Below the pieces are notes generated by a model that worked only from the letters and a program-made list of their open reading frames with translations, was not told the DNA's origin and did no database searches. Below, piece by piece: positions 27,546 to 36,625 of a stretch of DNA of 64,000 nt. A program made the position numbers and the translations under genes. Location: positions 1-64,000 of the forward strand of contig NZ_BSPQ01000026.1 of NCBI RefSeq assembly GCF_030161115.1, given 5' to 3'. Each line of letters begins with the position of its first letter. Position 1 is the stretch's first letter. Origin of the DNA: Psychromonas marina (GTDB lineage Bacteria; Pseudomonadota; Gammaproteobacteria; Enterobacterales; Psychromonadaceae).

Positions 27546-28076
27546 ATGGATATTGTAGCGATATTAAGTCTCCCTCTTCTAGCAACAGCGATGGGGTTTG
27601 CACTGAGCATAGCAGCGCGTTTTTTTGCGGTAGCGCAAGACCCTATCGTAGATTCAATAAATGAGCTCTTGCCTAATGGTCAGTGTGGTCAATGTGGATT
27701 ACCCGGTTGTGGACAAGCTGCGATTGCGATGAGTGAGGGAAAATTAGGCCCCGATTGCTGTCCCCCTGGCGGACAAGCACTGGCACAAAAGCTATCGAAA
27801 CTGCTTAACGTTCCCCTGAGTAATGATGCTGAAACGAAAAGCCTTCCTCAAGTGGTAGAGATTGATCCTGAGCGATGCGATGGCTGCACACGCTGTTTTA
27901 AGAAATGCCCCTTTGATGCGATTGTCGGTGCCAATAAACAACTTCATGGTGTATTAAGCGATATCTGTACCGGTTGTGGTATGTGTGTGTCGGTCTGCCC
28001 GCAGGATGCCTTTGCCTATAAAACAGATCCTATCTTTAGCAATGGTTGGGCTTGGCCTAAACCAGAATTACATTAA
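27546..28076 (+). CDS. rnfB: Electron transport complex iron-sulfur subunit RnfB
   Basis: Receives or delivers electrons between Rnf and soluble ferredoxin. It has an N-terminal membrane anchor and a cysteine-rich Fe-S segment, GQCGQCGLPGCGQAA (about 41-55). Two C-terminal [4Fe-4S] motifs follow, CDGCTRCFKKCP and CTGCGMCVSVCP. The ATG at 27546 follows AAAGGAGTTAACC and gives 176 residues; a longer frame upstream overlaps rnfA and is not used. It starts 11 bases after rnfA. Confidence 0.95.
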   Translation: MDIVAILSLPLLATAMGFALSIAARFFAVAQDPIVDSINELLPNGQCGQCGLPGCGQAAIAMSEGKLGPDCCPPGGQALAQKLSKLLNVPLSNDAETKSLPQVVEIDPERCDGCTRCFKKCPFDAIVGANKQLHGVLSDICTGCGMCVSVCPQDAFAYKTDPIFSNGWAWPKPELH

Positions 28077-28090
28077 TAGGAGGTAGACAG

Positions 28091-29581
28091 ATGCTTTTCT
28101 CTAAGAGATTGATTAAGGGCGGTGTTCACCCCAACGGACAAAAAAAGTTAAGCAATAATAATGCAATTGTGAAATTAGCTCCCCCCAAGCGTCTATTTCT
28201 TTCACTTAAACAACACTCTGGCGCACCAGCCAAAGCGGTAATACAGGTGGGAGATAAAGTCACTGCAGGGCAGATGATCGCAACAGGTCAAGGTGGTAGT
28301 GCGAATATCCACGCGCCATACTCCGGTACAATTGAAAGTATTGCAGAGCATGTTGCGGCGATCCCCGGTGGGGGTAAGCAGACGATGGTGCAACTACTCT
28401 GTGATAGCGAGCCTAATAACAATTATATAAAACTTCATCATCACTACCAAAGCCGAGCGGAGTTGATCGATATTATCGCCGATGCGGGCATTGTGGGGAT
28501 GGGCGGGGCAATATTTCCAGCCGCAACAAAACTGCGCTCTACCCTCAATAAAGAGATTGATACCCTGCTCATTAATGGCTGTGAATGTGAGCCCTACTTA
28601 ACCTGTGATGACTTAGTTATGCAGGAACAGTGCGTGCAAGTGGTCGGTGGCGTACGCTATCTACTAGAGGCTTGTGCGGCTAAAAAGGCAATTATTGGCG
28701 TTGAGGATAATAAGCCACTGGCGCTACAAGCTTTAATCGATGCCACCAGCGAAGATGACAATATCGAGGTACAAACGCTACCCACCCATTACCCAATGGG
28801 ATCTGCAAAACAGTTTATTCAAGCACTATGCAAGGTAGAGGTTCCCAAGGGCAAACGCTCTACCGATGTTGGTGTATTTGTACAAAATGTAGCGACCTGT
28901 GCCGCTATCTATAATGCACTGCGTTTTGGTAATGCGATGACTCAACGCGTGGTGACCTTGAGTGGAGGAGCACTTGAGCAGCCGATGAATATCGAAGCGC
29001 CCATCGGCACCTTGATATCAGAACTGGTTGCTACCTGTGGTGGTTTGAAGTTAAGTGCGGCGCGTATTGTTGTTGGTGGTCCGATGATGGGACATACCAT
29101 CACTAATATGCATAGCCCAATCATGAAAGGCACCAGTGGCATTCTATTTCTTAACGAGGATGAATTACCGCAAACAACCAGTAGCCCCTGCGTGAGTTGC
29201 GGACGCTGTGTTGCTGCCTGCCCAATGGGTTTATTACCCAATGCGATGGCGGAATTGATTGCCAATGATGATTTAGAAGCAGCGCAAAAACAGGGATTGA
29301 ATAGCTGCCTACTTTGCGGTTCCTGTGCCTTTATCTGCCCAGCTTCTCTGCCATTGACCCAATATTTTTCCTACGCAACAACCGAGATCGGACGCCAGAA
29401 AAAGATGCAGCAAAAAGCGCAACTCGCACGTCGTTTAAACCAACAACGGACGCGACGACTTGAGCAAGAGGCGATTAAAAAAGCCGCCGAAAAAGCGGCG
29501 AAGAAAGCTGCTAGAGCCGCAGGTGGAACGCGACCTCAACGTAGCCCAAGAGTCCCTAAAACCGCTAAGCAGGAGTCCTAA
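28091..29581 (+). CDS. rnfC: Electron transport complex subunit RnfC
   Basis: Peripheral subunit that binds NADH, FMN and two [4Fe-4S] clusters. The 496-residue product has the N-terminal GGVHPNGQKKLSNN (about 11-24), a GMGGAIFPAATKL glycine-rich segment (about 140-152) and the NGCECEPYLTCDD region. The cluster motifs CVSCGRCVAACP and CLLCGSCAFICP lie at about 370-425. The last 60 residues are rich in Lys, Ala and Arg, a variable tail of RnfC. It starts after AGGAGGT. Confidence 0.95.
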   Translation: MLFSKRLIKGGVHPNGQKKLSNNNAIVKLAPPKRLFLSLKQHSGAPAKAVIQVGDKVTAGQMIATGQGGSANIHAPYSGTIESIAEHVAAIPGGGKQTMVQLLCDSEPNNNYIKLHHHYQSRAELIDIIADAGIVGMGGAIFPAATKLRSTLNKEIDTLLINGCECEPYLTCDDLVMQEQCVQVVGGVRYLLEACAAKKAIIGVEDNKPLALQALIDATSEDDNIEVQTLPTHYPMGSAKQFIQALCKVEVPKGKRSTDVGVFVQNVATCAAIYNALRFGNAMTQRVVTLSGGALEQPMNIEAPIGTLISELVATCGGLKLSAARIVVGGPMMGHTITNMHSPIMKGTSGILFLNEDELPQTTSSPCVSCGRCVAACPMGLLPNAMAELIANDDLEAAQKQGLNSCLLCGSCAFICPASLPLTQYFSYATTEIGRQKKMQQKAQLARRLNQQRTRRLEQEAIKKAAEKAAKKAARAAGGTRPQRSPRVPKTAKQES

Positions 29582-29584
29582 TTT

Positions 29585-30562
29585 ATGCCTACATTATTAT
29601 TAAGCGCCCCCCATGTGCATTCCGGTATGACCGTAAGTCGCCTGATGCGCCAGGTTATTTTAGCCTTGCTTCCAGCATTAGTTTTTGGGTTATACCTGTT
29701 TGGTGAGCAAGCATTGATATTAGTAATTGCGTCATTGAGCAGTGGTTTAATTACCGAATGGCTTTGCCAAAAATGTCAGGATAAACCGATCGGTAACTTA
29801 ATGGATAGCAGCGCTATCGTGACCATCCTGTTACTCGTGATGAGTCTACCACCGCATTTCCCTTGGTATCTCGGTGCGCTAGGTGCTGCGATTGCAGTTA
29901 TTTTTGGTAAACAGGTTTATGGCGGATTAGGACAAAACCTTTTTAATCCCGCAATGTTAGCGCGTGTAGTACTGCTTATCTCATTTCCCGTTGAGATGAC
30001 CGACTGGCCATCACCCACCCCAGTATTACCCGCTTTTTCTGGACTCAATGAGCTAATCGACGGTTTTACTGGCGCAACCACCCTAGGTTCAGTGATGGAA
30101 ACCGGTAGCGCTGTGATTGATATGCAGTTATTTCCACTGCTATTGGGGATTAACCCCGGCAGTTTAGGTGAATCACCTGTTTTATTGTTAATCGGTGGAA
30201 TATGGATGGCTTACAAAGGGGTGATCGACTGGCGTATCTCGGTTGCTTTATTAGTCGGTTGTTTGCTGCCCTCAACCATCGCATGGGGTTTATCTCCAGA
30301 GACGGTGTTAACGCCCATCGCACAACTGGCAAGTGGTGGGCTATTGTTAGCGGCATTGTTTATTGCCACCGATCCAGTTACTAGTCCCACCACGCCAAAG
30401 GGACGAATATTGTACGGCTTAGGTTGTGGTGCGTTGATCTTTTTAATCCGTATTTTTGGCGCTTACCCTGAGGGCGCGGCTTTTGCCATCCTACTAATGA
30501 ACGCAGTGAGTCCTTTGATTGAGAGTGTTACCAAACAGAGAACCTATGGAGAGAGCAAATGA
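29585..30562 (+). CDS. rnfD: Electron transport complex membrane subunit RnfD
   Basis: Membrane subunit carrying covalently bound FMN. The 325 residues contain about eight to ten transmembrane helices, the GGLGQNLFNPAMLARVVLL stretch and the FMN-attachment motif TGATTLGSV (about 161-169). A late FIATDPVTSPTTPKGRILYG segment is typical of RnfD/NqrB. It begins three bases after the rnfC stop, and the rnfG start overlaps its stop codon. Confidence 0.95.
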   Translation: MPTLLLSAPHVHSGMTVSRLMRQVILALLPALVFGLYLFGEQALILVIASLSSGLITEWLCQKCQDKPIGNLMDSSAIVTILLLVMSLPPHFPWYLGALGAAIAVIFGKQVYGGLGQNLFNPAMLARVVLLISFPVEMTDWPSPTPVLPAFSGLNELIDGFTGATTLGSVMETGSAVIDMQLFPLLLGINPGSLGESPVLLLIGGIWMAYKGVIDWRISVALLVGCLLPSTIAWGLSPETVLTPIAQLASGGLLLAALFIATDPVTSPTTPKGRILYGLGCGALIFLIRIFGAYPEGAAFAILLMNAVSPLIESVTKQRTYGESK

Positions 30563-31293
30563 GCATTATCAGCGAGAAAATAAAAAAGACCCATGCTTAT
30601 CCTGCGTTATTGATGGGCGTAGTTTCACTGCTGGTTTGTAGTCTATTGCTGATCACCCACCAGTTAACAGCGCAACCGATTGCTGATCGACAGCGTGAAG
30701 ATCTCAGTAAACTACTTAACCAAGTATTACCCGTTGAGGCATACGATAATCAACCTTTAGATCAGCGCTACCAAGAGGAGTTCGAGGGACAAAGCTATCT
30801 ATTTTACCGTGCACGTATGCAACAAAAGGTCAGTGCAATCATCATATTTACCAGCACATCAGGTTACTCAGGTGAGATCTCTCTGTTAGTGGCGATTAAG
30901 GCTGATGGTTCACTGAGTGGCGTACGTGTACTCAGCCATACTGAAACGCCGGGCTTAGGCGATAAAATTGAACTTGCAAAATCAGACTGGATACTCAGCT
31001 TTGCAGGTTTATCACTGACCCTTCCCGATTTAACGGGCTGGGCGGTAAAAAAGGATGGAGGCGAGTTTGACGCCTTTACTGGCGCAACCATCACCCCAAG
31101 AGCAGTCGTCAAAGGGGTGCACAAAACACTGCAACTGTTTCAGGATAACCGTGCGTTTTTTCTTGAACAGCAAACAGATCCTCAAGCAAGCTCTTCACCT
31201 TTAGAAACACAACACAGTGAGCATATTATAAAAGATGCGTTGGTTGATTTAACCGAATACAGAAAACAGAGGAGTTATTATGCAGAGCTATAA
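30559..31293 (+). CDS. rnfG: Electron transport complex FMN subunit RnfG
   Basis: Single-pass membrane subunit with a periplasmic FMN domain. The 244-residue product has one N-terminal transmembrane helix (about 13-35), a GYSGEISLLVAI segment, and the LSHTETPGLGDKIE and FDAFTGATITPRAV motifs; the latter contains the threonine that carries FMN. It overlaps rnfD by four bases and rnfE by 14 bases, so translation is probably coupled. Confidence 0.94.
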   Translation: MSIISEKIKKTHAYPALLMGVVSLLVCSLLLITHQLTAQPIADRQREDLSKLLNQVLPVEAYDNQPLDQRYQEEFEGQSYLFYRARMQQKVSAIIIFTSTSGYSGEISLLVAIKADGSLSGVRVLSHTETPGLGDKIELAKSDWILSFAGLSLTLPDLTGWAVKKDGGEFDAFTGATITPRAVVKGVHKTLQLFQDNRAFFLEQQTDPQASSSPLETQHSEHIIKDALVDLTEYRKQRSYYAEL

Positions 31294-31948
31294 CTATAAA
31301 GAAATTTTTAATAATAACCTGTGGGTTAATAACGTTGTTTTTGCACAGATGCTAGCACTCTGCCCGCTATTAGCTGTAACCAGTGGTGCGACTAATGGCC
31401 TAGGCTTAGGGTTAATCACTACCGCGGTGATGATCTTATCTAGCTTACTTATATCGCTGATCCGTCCGTTATTAACGCCACAAGTACGTATTCCTATTTT
31501 TATTCTATTGATTGCAGCATTAGTTACTATCGCAGATTTAGCAATGAACGCTTGGTTGCATGAATTGCACAAGGTACTGGGGCTGTTTATTCCGCTGATT
31601 GTGACTAACTGTGCCATTTTAGGACGTGCTGAATCCTACGCATCCAAAAACCCCTGGTTTCCCGCCGTCTTTGATGGCTTTACAACTGGCCTTGGTTTCA
31701 CATTTGCTTTGGTGGTGTTGGGGGGATTTCGTGAAGTTGTAGGTAGCGGAACGCTGTTTGCGAATGCAAGTTTGTTACTCGGTGATAGTTTTTCAATGAT
31801 TGAGTTAACCCTGATCCCTGATTATCGCGGTATGTTATTGGTTGTCCTGCCCTCAGGTGGATTTATCATGCTCGGTGTTTTGCTAGCGGGGAAACGTCTA
31901 TTAGATAAAGCTAAGGTGAAAGAGAGCAGTCACTGCAGCGTTGAATAA
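31280..31948 (+). CDS. rnfE: Electron transport complex membrane subunit RnfE
   Basis: Integral membrane partner of RnfA. The 222-residue product has about six transmembrane helices, NNLWVNNVVFAQMLALCPLL near the N-terminus and the paired VTNCAILGRAE motif (about 110-120), which with RnfA binds a membrane iron site. Its start lies inside rnfG. A 51-base gap follows before rnfH. Confidence 0.95.
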   Translation: MQSYNYKEIFNNNLWVNNVVFAQMLALCPLLAVTSGATNGLGLGLITTAVMILSSLLISLIRPLLTPQVRIPIFILLIAALVTIADLAMNAWLHELHKVLGLFIPLIVTNCAILGRAESYASKNPWFPAVFDGFTTGLGFTFALVVLGGFREVVGSGTLFANASLLLGDSFSMIELTLIPDYRGMLLVVLPSGGFIMLGVLLAGKRLLDKAKVKESSHCSVE

Positions 31949-31999
31949 CAACATCGGACTGAATCAACATAATGAAGCATTATAAAAACAGGAGACTAG

Positions 32000-32257
32000 A
32001 TGATGAAATTCAGCGTAGCGCATGCCGCAGGCAGTGCCAGTTTTTGGCAAGAGCTTGAGTCAGACAATGAGCTCACAGTAGAGCAAGCGATCCAACAATC
32101 GCGCTTATTAAGCGAATTTCCAGCATTGGATATTAATAAATTAAAAATAGGTGTGTTTGGAAAAGCCTGCAAAAAAAGCCAAGCAGTAGAGGAGGGAGAT
32201 CGCGTTGAGGTTTACCTACCCGCTATTGTCCACGATATTGACAATGACGATGATTAA
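32000..32257 (+). CDS. rnfH: RnfH family protein
   Basis: Small ubiquitin-fold protein of the RnfH/UPF0125 family, found at the end of rnf operons and elsewhere. In Rhodobacter it is encoded with rnf and needed for nitrogen fixation in that context. The 85 residues include VEQAIQQSRLLSEFP (about 27-41), KIGVFGKACKKSQAVEEGDR (about 50-69) and the terminal VEVYLP. It begins after AGGAGAC; the second ATG at 32003 is an alternative start. Confidence 0.9.
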   Translation: MMKFSVAHAAGSASFWQELESDNELTVEQAIQQSRLLSEFPALDINKLKIGVFGKACKKSQAVEEGDRVEVYLPAIVHDIDNDDD

Positions 32258-32275
32258 AGGATTAAAGGTGAAAAT

Positions 32276-33070
32276 ATGTTACGCGATATTATAGAGATAG
32301 ATAAACAACGGTGTAACGGCTGCGGTGATTGTATCCCTGCTTGCCATGAGGGAGCGCTACAAATTATAGATAATAAGGCACACCTTATCAGCGATTTGAT
32401 GTGTGATGGTCTCGGCGCCTGCTTAGGTGAGTGTCCGACTGGTGCAATGCAGGTGATACAGCGAGAAGCAGTTGCCTATGATGAGCGCCAAGTGATGGTA
32501 AATATTATTAAAGGTGGCGATAAAGTGATTCAAGCACACCTTCAACATCTATTAGATCATAATGAACTTGAATATTACATTACTGCAGTCACCCTATTAA
32601 ATGAGCAAAACATTGCAGTTCCAAAATGCACAGATAAAGAAGATATTAGCAGCGTATCAACAGCACCGTTAACAACAACCAACCAGACTGCGAACGAGCA
32701 GGAGAGTGAACTGAGTGGTTGGCCGATACAGTTACACCTAATCAATCCCACCAGCCTCAATTTCAACAAGGCAGATCTACTACTCGCTGCGGACTGCAGT
32801 GCATTTGCCGCAGCGAATTTTCACTCAAAATACCTCGCGGGTAAAAAACTAATTATCGCCTGTCCTAAACTCGACAATAATCAGGAGAGTTATCTGGAAA
32901 AATTGAACTTATTACTCAAATTTGGACAGATCAATAGTTTGACCATACTCAGAATGGAGGTTCCCTGCTGTGGCGGTTTGGCACAACTAATAGAAAAGGC
33001 GCAAAAATCAGCGAAGCGTAAAATGCCATTCAAACAGATCACCATTAATAAAAATGGTGTTGAGCTTTAA
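32276..33070 (+). CDS. Dicluster ferredoxin-like protein at the end of the rnf operon
   Basis: The 264-residue product starts with a [4Fe-4S] motif CNGCGDCIPAC (about 13-23) followed by CDGLGACLGECP (about 43-54), whose second cluster spacing (CX5C, CX3C) is atypical. The long remainder has a hydrophobic core and a late EVPCCGGLAQL segment (about 227-237). Similar proteins accompany anaerobic redox systems, but I cannot name a function. It is 18 bases after rnfH and under the same promoter, so a role as electron acceptor or donor of Rnf is a fair inference. Confidence 0.75.
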   Translation: MLRDIIEIDKQRCNGCGDCIPACHEGALQIIDNKAHLISDLMCDGLGACLGECPTGAMQVIQREAVAYDERQVMVNIIKGGDKVIQAHLQHLLDHNELEYYITAVTLLNEQNIAVPKCTDKEDISSVSTAPLTTTNQTANEQESELSGWPIQLHLINPTSLNFNKADLLLAADCSAFAAANFHSKYLAGKKLIIACPKLDNNQESYLEKLNLLLKFGQINSLTILRMEVPCCGGLAQLIEKAQKSAKRKMPFKQITINKNGVEL

Positions 33071-33079
33071 TTAGTGAAT

Positions 33080-33119
33080 GTGTACAAGCAAGGCCACTTG
33101 TACACAGAGCAATTTTTTT
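33080..33119 (+). terminator. Terminator of the rnf operon
   Basis: GTGTACAAG and CTTGTACAC form a perfect 9-bp stem around an eight-base loop, followed after seven bases by a run of seven Ts. The gap before the T run makes it less than ideal. Confidence 0.55.
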
Positions 33120-33201
33120 AGCGACAAAAACGAGCAACCTTCCCCCTATCAACATTCATTAACCCACCTCCTTTGTGAGATCCTACAAAATGGCCCTTTA
33201 T

Positions 33202-33217
33202 TGTTCTGTTTCAAACA
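33202..33217 (+). promoter_or_regulatory. NifA upstream activator site for nifF
   Basis: TGTTCTGTTTCAAACA is an exact TGT-N10-ACA, ending 74 bases before the -24 element of the nifF promoter. Confidence 0.8.
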
Positions 33218-33290
33218 ATAAAAACAACCGAACAAAGCAACACAACACAATAAAATCAACACCTTAAGTTAATTTCATTTTTATCCTTTC

Positions 33291-33306
33291 AGGCATGTTT
33301 TGTGCA
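33291..33306 (+). promoter_or_regulatory. Sigma-54 promoter of nifF
   Basis: AGGCATGTTTTGTGCA keeps GG and GC at -24/-12. It lies 66 bases upstream of the nifF ATG. An upstream in-frame start at 33300 falls inside this promoter and can be excluded. Confidence 0.82.
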
Positions 33307-33371
33307 ATATGTTTATTACGTTATTAGAGAAACAATTTAGCGATAAAACTAACACTGAAAGGAGCATCAAC

Positions 33372-33908
33372 ATGGCTAAAACAGGCATTATTTTCGGTAC
33401 TGATACCGGTAAAACACGCAAGATAGCAAAACAGATTTATAAGGCACTCGACTGTGATGAAGTAGCGAAACCAATCAATATTAACCGCTGCAGCATCGAT
33501 GATCTCTTAGCCTTTGATAACCTTATTATTGGTACACCGACATTGGGTGAGGGACAACTACCAGGATTATCCGTTGATTGTGAAAGTGAAAGTTGGGAAG
33601 AGATTGCAGACAACCTTGAAAGTGCTGACTTTAGCGGTAAAACCATTGCACTTTATGGGCTAGGCGATCAAGAGGGTTACCCCGATGAGTTTGTTGATGC
33701 ACTTGGCGAGCTTTACGATATTTTTTCTGCGACTGGCGCAACCTTAGTAGGACGCTGGCCAAACAGTGGTTATGAATTTAATAGCTCAACTGCATTAGAC
33801 GGTGATGAGTTTGTGGGGCTGGTACTTGATTTAGATAACCAGTCAGCATTAACTGAAGAACGGCTAACGCAATGGTTAGCAATCATCAAGCCTGAATTAG
33901 GATTGTGA
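33372..33908 (+). CDS. nifF: Nitrogenase flavodoxin NifF
   Basis: FMN flavodoxin that donates electrons to NifH. The 178-residue product has the phosphate-binding loop FGTDTGKTRKIAK (about 8-20), the GTPTLGEGQLPG loop (about 54-65) and the late LYGLGDQEGYPDEFVDALG segment, all typical of long-chain nitrogenase flavodoxins. The ATG at 33372 has AAAGGAG eight bases upstream. In Klebsiella NifF is fed by NifJ; no nifJ is seen here, so Rnf is the likely electron source. Confidence 0.95.
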   Translation: MAKTGIIFGTDTGKTRKIAKQIYKALDCDEVAKPININRCSIDDLLAFDNLIIGTPTLGEGQLPGLSVDCESESWEEIADNLESADFSGKTIALYGLGDQEGYPDEFVDALGELYDIFSATGATLVGRWPNSGYEFNSSTALDGDEFVGLVLDLDNQSALTEERLTQWLAIIKPELGL

Positions 33909-33921
33909 TTGTAACGCTTCC

Positions 33922-33948
33922 CCCCCATGTCTTTAGCGGTGATGGGGG
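33922..33948 (+). terminator. Hairpin after nifF
   Basis: CCCCCAT and ATGGGGG form a 7-bp GC-rich stem around a 13-base loop, 13 bases after the nifF stop. No T tract follows, so it may slow or only partly stop transcription into modA. Confidence 0.4.
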
Positions 33949-34008
33949 ATAGCAGCTATGGGTATAACAAATTAATTAAACAGTTGAATAATTTTATCTG
34001 GATTATTT

Positions 34009-34764
34009 ATGAAAAAGTTAAAAATATTAATGGCTAGTAGCCTATTACTAAGCTGTAGTTTGACTTTTGCCGGAGAGGTTAACATTGCGGTTGCGGGTAA
34101 TTTTTTTAGACCATTACAGGCCCTTGCTAGAGACTTTGAGTATCAAAGTGGCGATAAAGTTAATATTGCAGTCGGATCAAGCGGCAAACTGTATGCGCAG
34201 ATTAGTAATGGTGCTCCCTTTGAAATTTTTTTATCAGCAGACCAACAACGCGCTTCAAAGTTGGTTGAAAATAGATTGGCCGTTAAAGGTAGTCAATATA
34301 CCTACGCTAAGGGTAAATTGGTGCTCTGGTCTAGTGATCCTAACGTAGTTGATAATCAAGGAAAACGGCTTATTTCACCTCATTTAAAACGTTTAGCGAT
34401 AGCCAATCCTAAAGTCGCCCCCTATGGAGAGGAGGCGCTAAACGTATTAAAAAGCCTTGGCATATATGAACAGTTACAAGAAAAAATAGTGTTTGGTCAG
34501 AGTATTGGTCAGGCTTTTCAATATGTCAGTAGTAGCAGCATTAAACAGGGCATTATTGCTCTTTCGCAGGTCACACGAGGCGGTGAGATAAACGAAGGAT
34601 CCGCTTGGATAATTCCCAGTGATCTCTATCAACCGATTCAACAGGATGTTGTTCTACTAAACAAGGGTAAAAGCAATCCTGTTGCCATTGCATTCTTAAC
34701 ATATTTAAAAACGGCAGATGCCTTAAAAATCATTCACTCATTTGGTTACGAGGTAGATGTTTAA
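34009..34764 (+). CDS. modA: Molybdate-binding protein ModA
   Basis: Periplasmic receptor of the molybdate ABC importer. The 251-residue product has a signal peptide (MKKLKILMASSLLLSCSLTF, cleaved near SLTFA-G), then VNIAVAGNFFRPLQALAR, the GSSGKLYAQISNGAPFEIFL anion-binding region (about 57-76) and a late YLKTADALKIIHSFGY stretch. It opens modABC and lies directly after nifF. No separate sigma-54 site was found before it, so it may be read from the nifF promoter or a weaker one of its own. Confidence 0.95.
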   Translation: MKKLKILMASSLLLSCSLTFAGEVNIAVAGNFFRPLQALARDFEYQSGDKVNIAVGSSGKLYAQISNGAPFEIFLSADQQRASKLVENRLAVKGSQYTYAKGKLVLWSSDPNVVDNQGKRLISPHLKRLAIANPKVAPYGEEALNVLKSLGIYEQLQEKIVFGQSIGQAFQYVSSSSIKQGIIALSQVTRGGEINEGSAWIIPSDLYQPIQQDVVLLNKGKSNPVAIAFLTYLKTADALKIIHSFGYEVDV

Positions 34765-35489
34765 TGGCTGATTTATCGGTGATCTGGTTAACCCTCAAGC
34801 TAGCACTTATCGTGACGTTCATCCTACTGCTCATCGCTACGCCCCTGGCGTGGTGGTTATCGCAAACAACATCACGATTAAAACCGCTTATCGGCAGTTT
34901 ATGCACTTTGCCTATGGTCTTACCGCCAACGGTATTAGGTTTTTATCTGTTACTGCTTCTTAGCCCTAATGGTGGCATTGGCCAATTCGCAGAATATATC
35001 GGCTTCGGCAGCTTAGCGTTCACCTTTACTGGGGTGGCAATTGCCTGTGCCCTACATACCCTACCCTTTGTTGTGCAACCGTTACAAAATGCTTTTGAAG
35101 CGATTGGCAAACGCCCCTTAGAGGTCGCGGCAACACTCCGCGCAGGCCCTATTGCTACTTTCTGGCAGGTGGCATTTCCCCTTGCCAAACCGGGCTTTTT
35201 CAGCGCCGCTATTATGGGCTTCTGTCATACCATCGGTGAGTTTGGCGTGGTGCTGATGATTGGCGGTAATATTCCCGGAGAAACGCGCGTCTTGTCGATT
35301 GAAATTTATAACCATGTCGAAGCGATGGAGTACCAACAAGCGCATTGGTTAGCGGGCACGATGATGTTGGTTTCATTCATCGGTTTGCTACTTATCTACT
35401 GCATCAACTATCAAGCCAGCAGAAACAAAAAAGTAACCAACAACAATAGCGTGACAACAAATAAAGCATTAACAGAGCAATACCTATGA
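34764..35489 (+). CDS. modB: Molybdate ABC transporter permease ModB
   Basis: Inner-membrane channel of the molybdate importer. The 241-residue product has about five transmembrane helices and the EAA loop that contacts ModC, ATLRAGPIATFWQVAFPLAKPG (split between about 122 and 144), followed by the GEFGVVLMIGGNIPGETRV signature of ModB. Its ATG overlaps the modA stop by one base, and modC overlaps its end by four bases, showing a tightly coupled operon. Confidence 0.95.
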   Translation: MADLSVIWLTLKLALIVTFILLLIATPLAWWLSQTTSRLKPLIGSLCTLPMVLPPTVLGFYLLLLLSPNGGIGQFAEYIGFGSLAFTFTGVAIACALHTLPFVVQPLQNAFEAIGKRPLEVAATLRAGPIATFWQVAFPLAKPGFFSAAIMGFCHTIGEFGVVLMIGGNIPGETRVLSIEIYNHVEAMEYQQAHWLAGTMMLVSFIGLLLIYCINYQASRNKKVTNNNSVTTNKALTEQYL

Positions 35490-36565
35490 GTAGAATTAAT
35501 GCTCACTTTCAGGTGGATCACGGCGACTTTAACCTTGATATAAAACTATCACTGCCAGGGCAAGGGGTGAGTGCACTGTTTGGCCCCTCAGGCTCAGGAA
35601 AAACCTCCTGCCTACGCGCGATGGCTGGGTTAGAAAAACTACCTAACAGCTATTTTTCTATTGCCGATGAGGTTTGGCAAGATTCAGAAAAGGATATTTT
35701 TGTCCCCCCCTATCAACGAGAGATTGGCTATGTTTTTCAGGAGGCGAGTTTATTTAAACACCTTAATGTGCGCGACAACCTGAACTTCGGACGACAACGT
35801 ATCGCCCCCAATAAACGTAACGTTGATATTGACCATATCTGTGACATCCTTAGCCTCAATGCCCTGTTAGATCGCCCACCAGCATCACTCTCAGGAGGGG
35901 AGCGTCAACGCGTTGCAATCGCCCGTGCACTGCTGACCTCGCCAAAGTTGCTGCTAATGGATGAACCTCTGTCAGCACTAGATCACAGCTTAAAAAGCGA
36001 AATACTACCCTATTTAGAGAACCTACAACAAGCGCTCTCAATTCCAATGATCTATGTCAGCCACTCTCCCGATGAAGTCGCTCGTTTGGCAGATCACATT
36101 GCTATTATCGACAAAGGCCGACTACTAAAAAGTGGCGCATTAGCACAGGTGATGCTCGATGCCGAAGTGGGCACCCGCTTTTATGATGGGCGCAGTAGCA
36201 TGCTTTTTGCAAAGGTGAATGCGCACCAACCTGAAGATTATTTGACCGAGTTAGCAATCGATAATTTGCGCCTCTCTGTGCCACAAATTGATAAACCGGT
36301 TAATAGTAAATTGAGGTGTCGAATTAATGCTAAAGATGTGAGTTTATGCCTCACTCCAGCCCAATATAGTTCCATCGGTAATGTTTTAGCAGGGATTGTG
36401 ATTAACATTGAAGCTAGTGACACACTGGGAGAGCGCATTATCTGCATCAAAATATCTGCACATCAAACCCTTTTAGCACAGATAACCTATGCCTCAACTA
36501 AACGCTTAAATTTACGACAAGGCAGCCCTATTTGGGCACAGATAAAATCAGTGGTTATTTTATAA
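35486..36565 (+). CDS. modC: Molybdate ABC transporter ATPase ModC
   Basis: Energises molybdate import. The 359-residue protein shows Walker A GPSGSGKTS (about 33-41), the Q loop in YVFQEASLF, the signature LSGGERQRVAIARAL (about 133-147), Walker B LLLMDEP and the H loop VSHSPDE. A C-terminal TOBE (Mop-like) domain (about 285-355) binds molybdate or regulates transport. ModC is the last of modABC; nifQ follows after 60 bases. No modE repressor is present nearby. Confidence 0.95.
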   Translation: MSRINAHFQVDHGDFNLDIKLSLPGQGVSALFGPSGSGKTSCLRAMAGLEKLPNSYFSIADEVWQDSEKDIFVPPYQREIGYVFQEASLFKHLNVRDNLNFGRQRIAPNKRNVDIDHICDILSLNALLDRPPASLSGGERQRVAIARALLTSPKLLLMDEPLSALDHSLKSEILPYLENLQQALSIPMIYVSHSPDEVARLADHIAIIDKGRLLKSGALAQVMLDAEVGTRFYDGRSSMLFAKVNAHQPEDYLTELAIDNLRLSVPQIDKPVNSKLRCRINAKDVSLCLTPAQYSSIGNVLAGIVINIEASDTLGERIICIKISAHQTLLAQITYASTKRLNLRQGSPIWAQIKSVVIL

Positions 36566-36625
36566 CTGATTGCTTTATAAACAACAGATTCGTGTTTCAA
36601 AGTATCAACACTAAAGAGGTTAACT

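Noticed and set aside
33172-33190. Extra NifA site near TGTGAGATCCTACA before nifF
   Set aside because: Only eight bases separate TGT and ACA, not ten.
33300-33371. Upstream extension of nifF (24 more residues)
   Set aside because: The extension begins inside the sigma-54 promoter and lacks a ribosome-binding site; AAAGGAG precedes the ATG at 33372.
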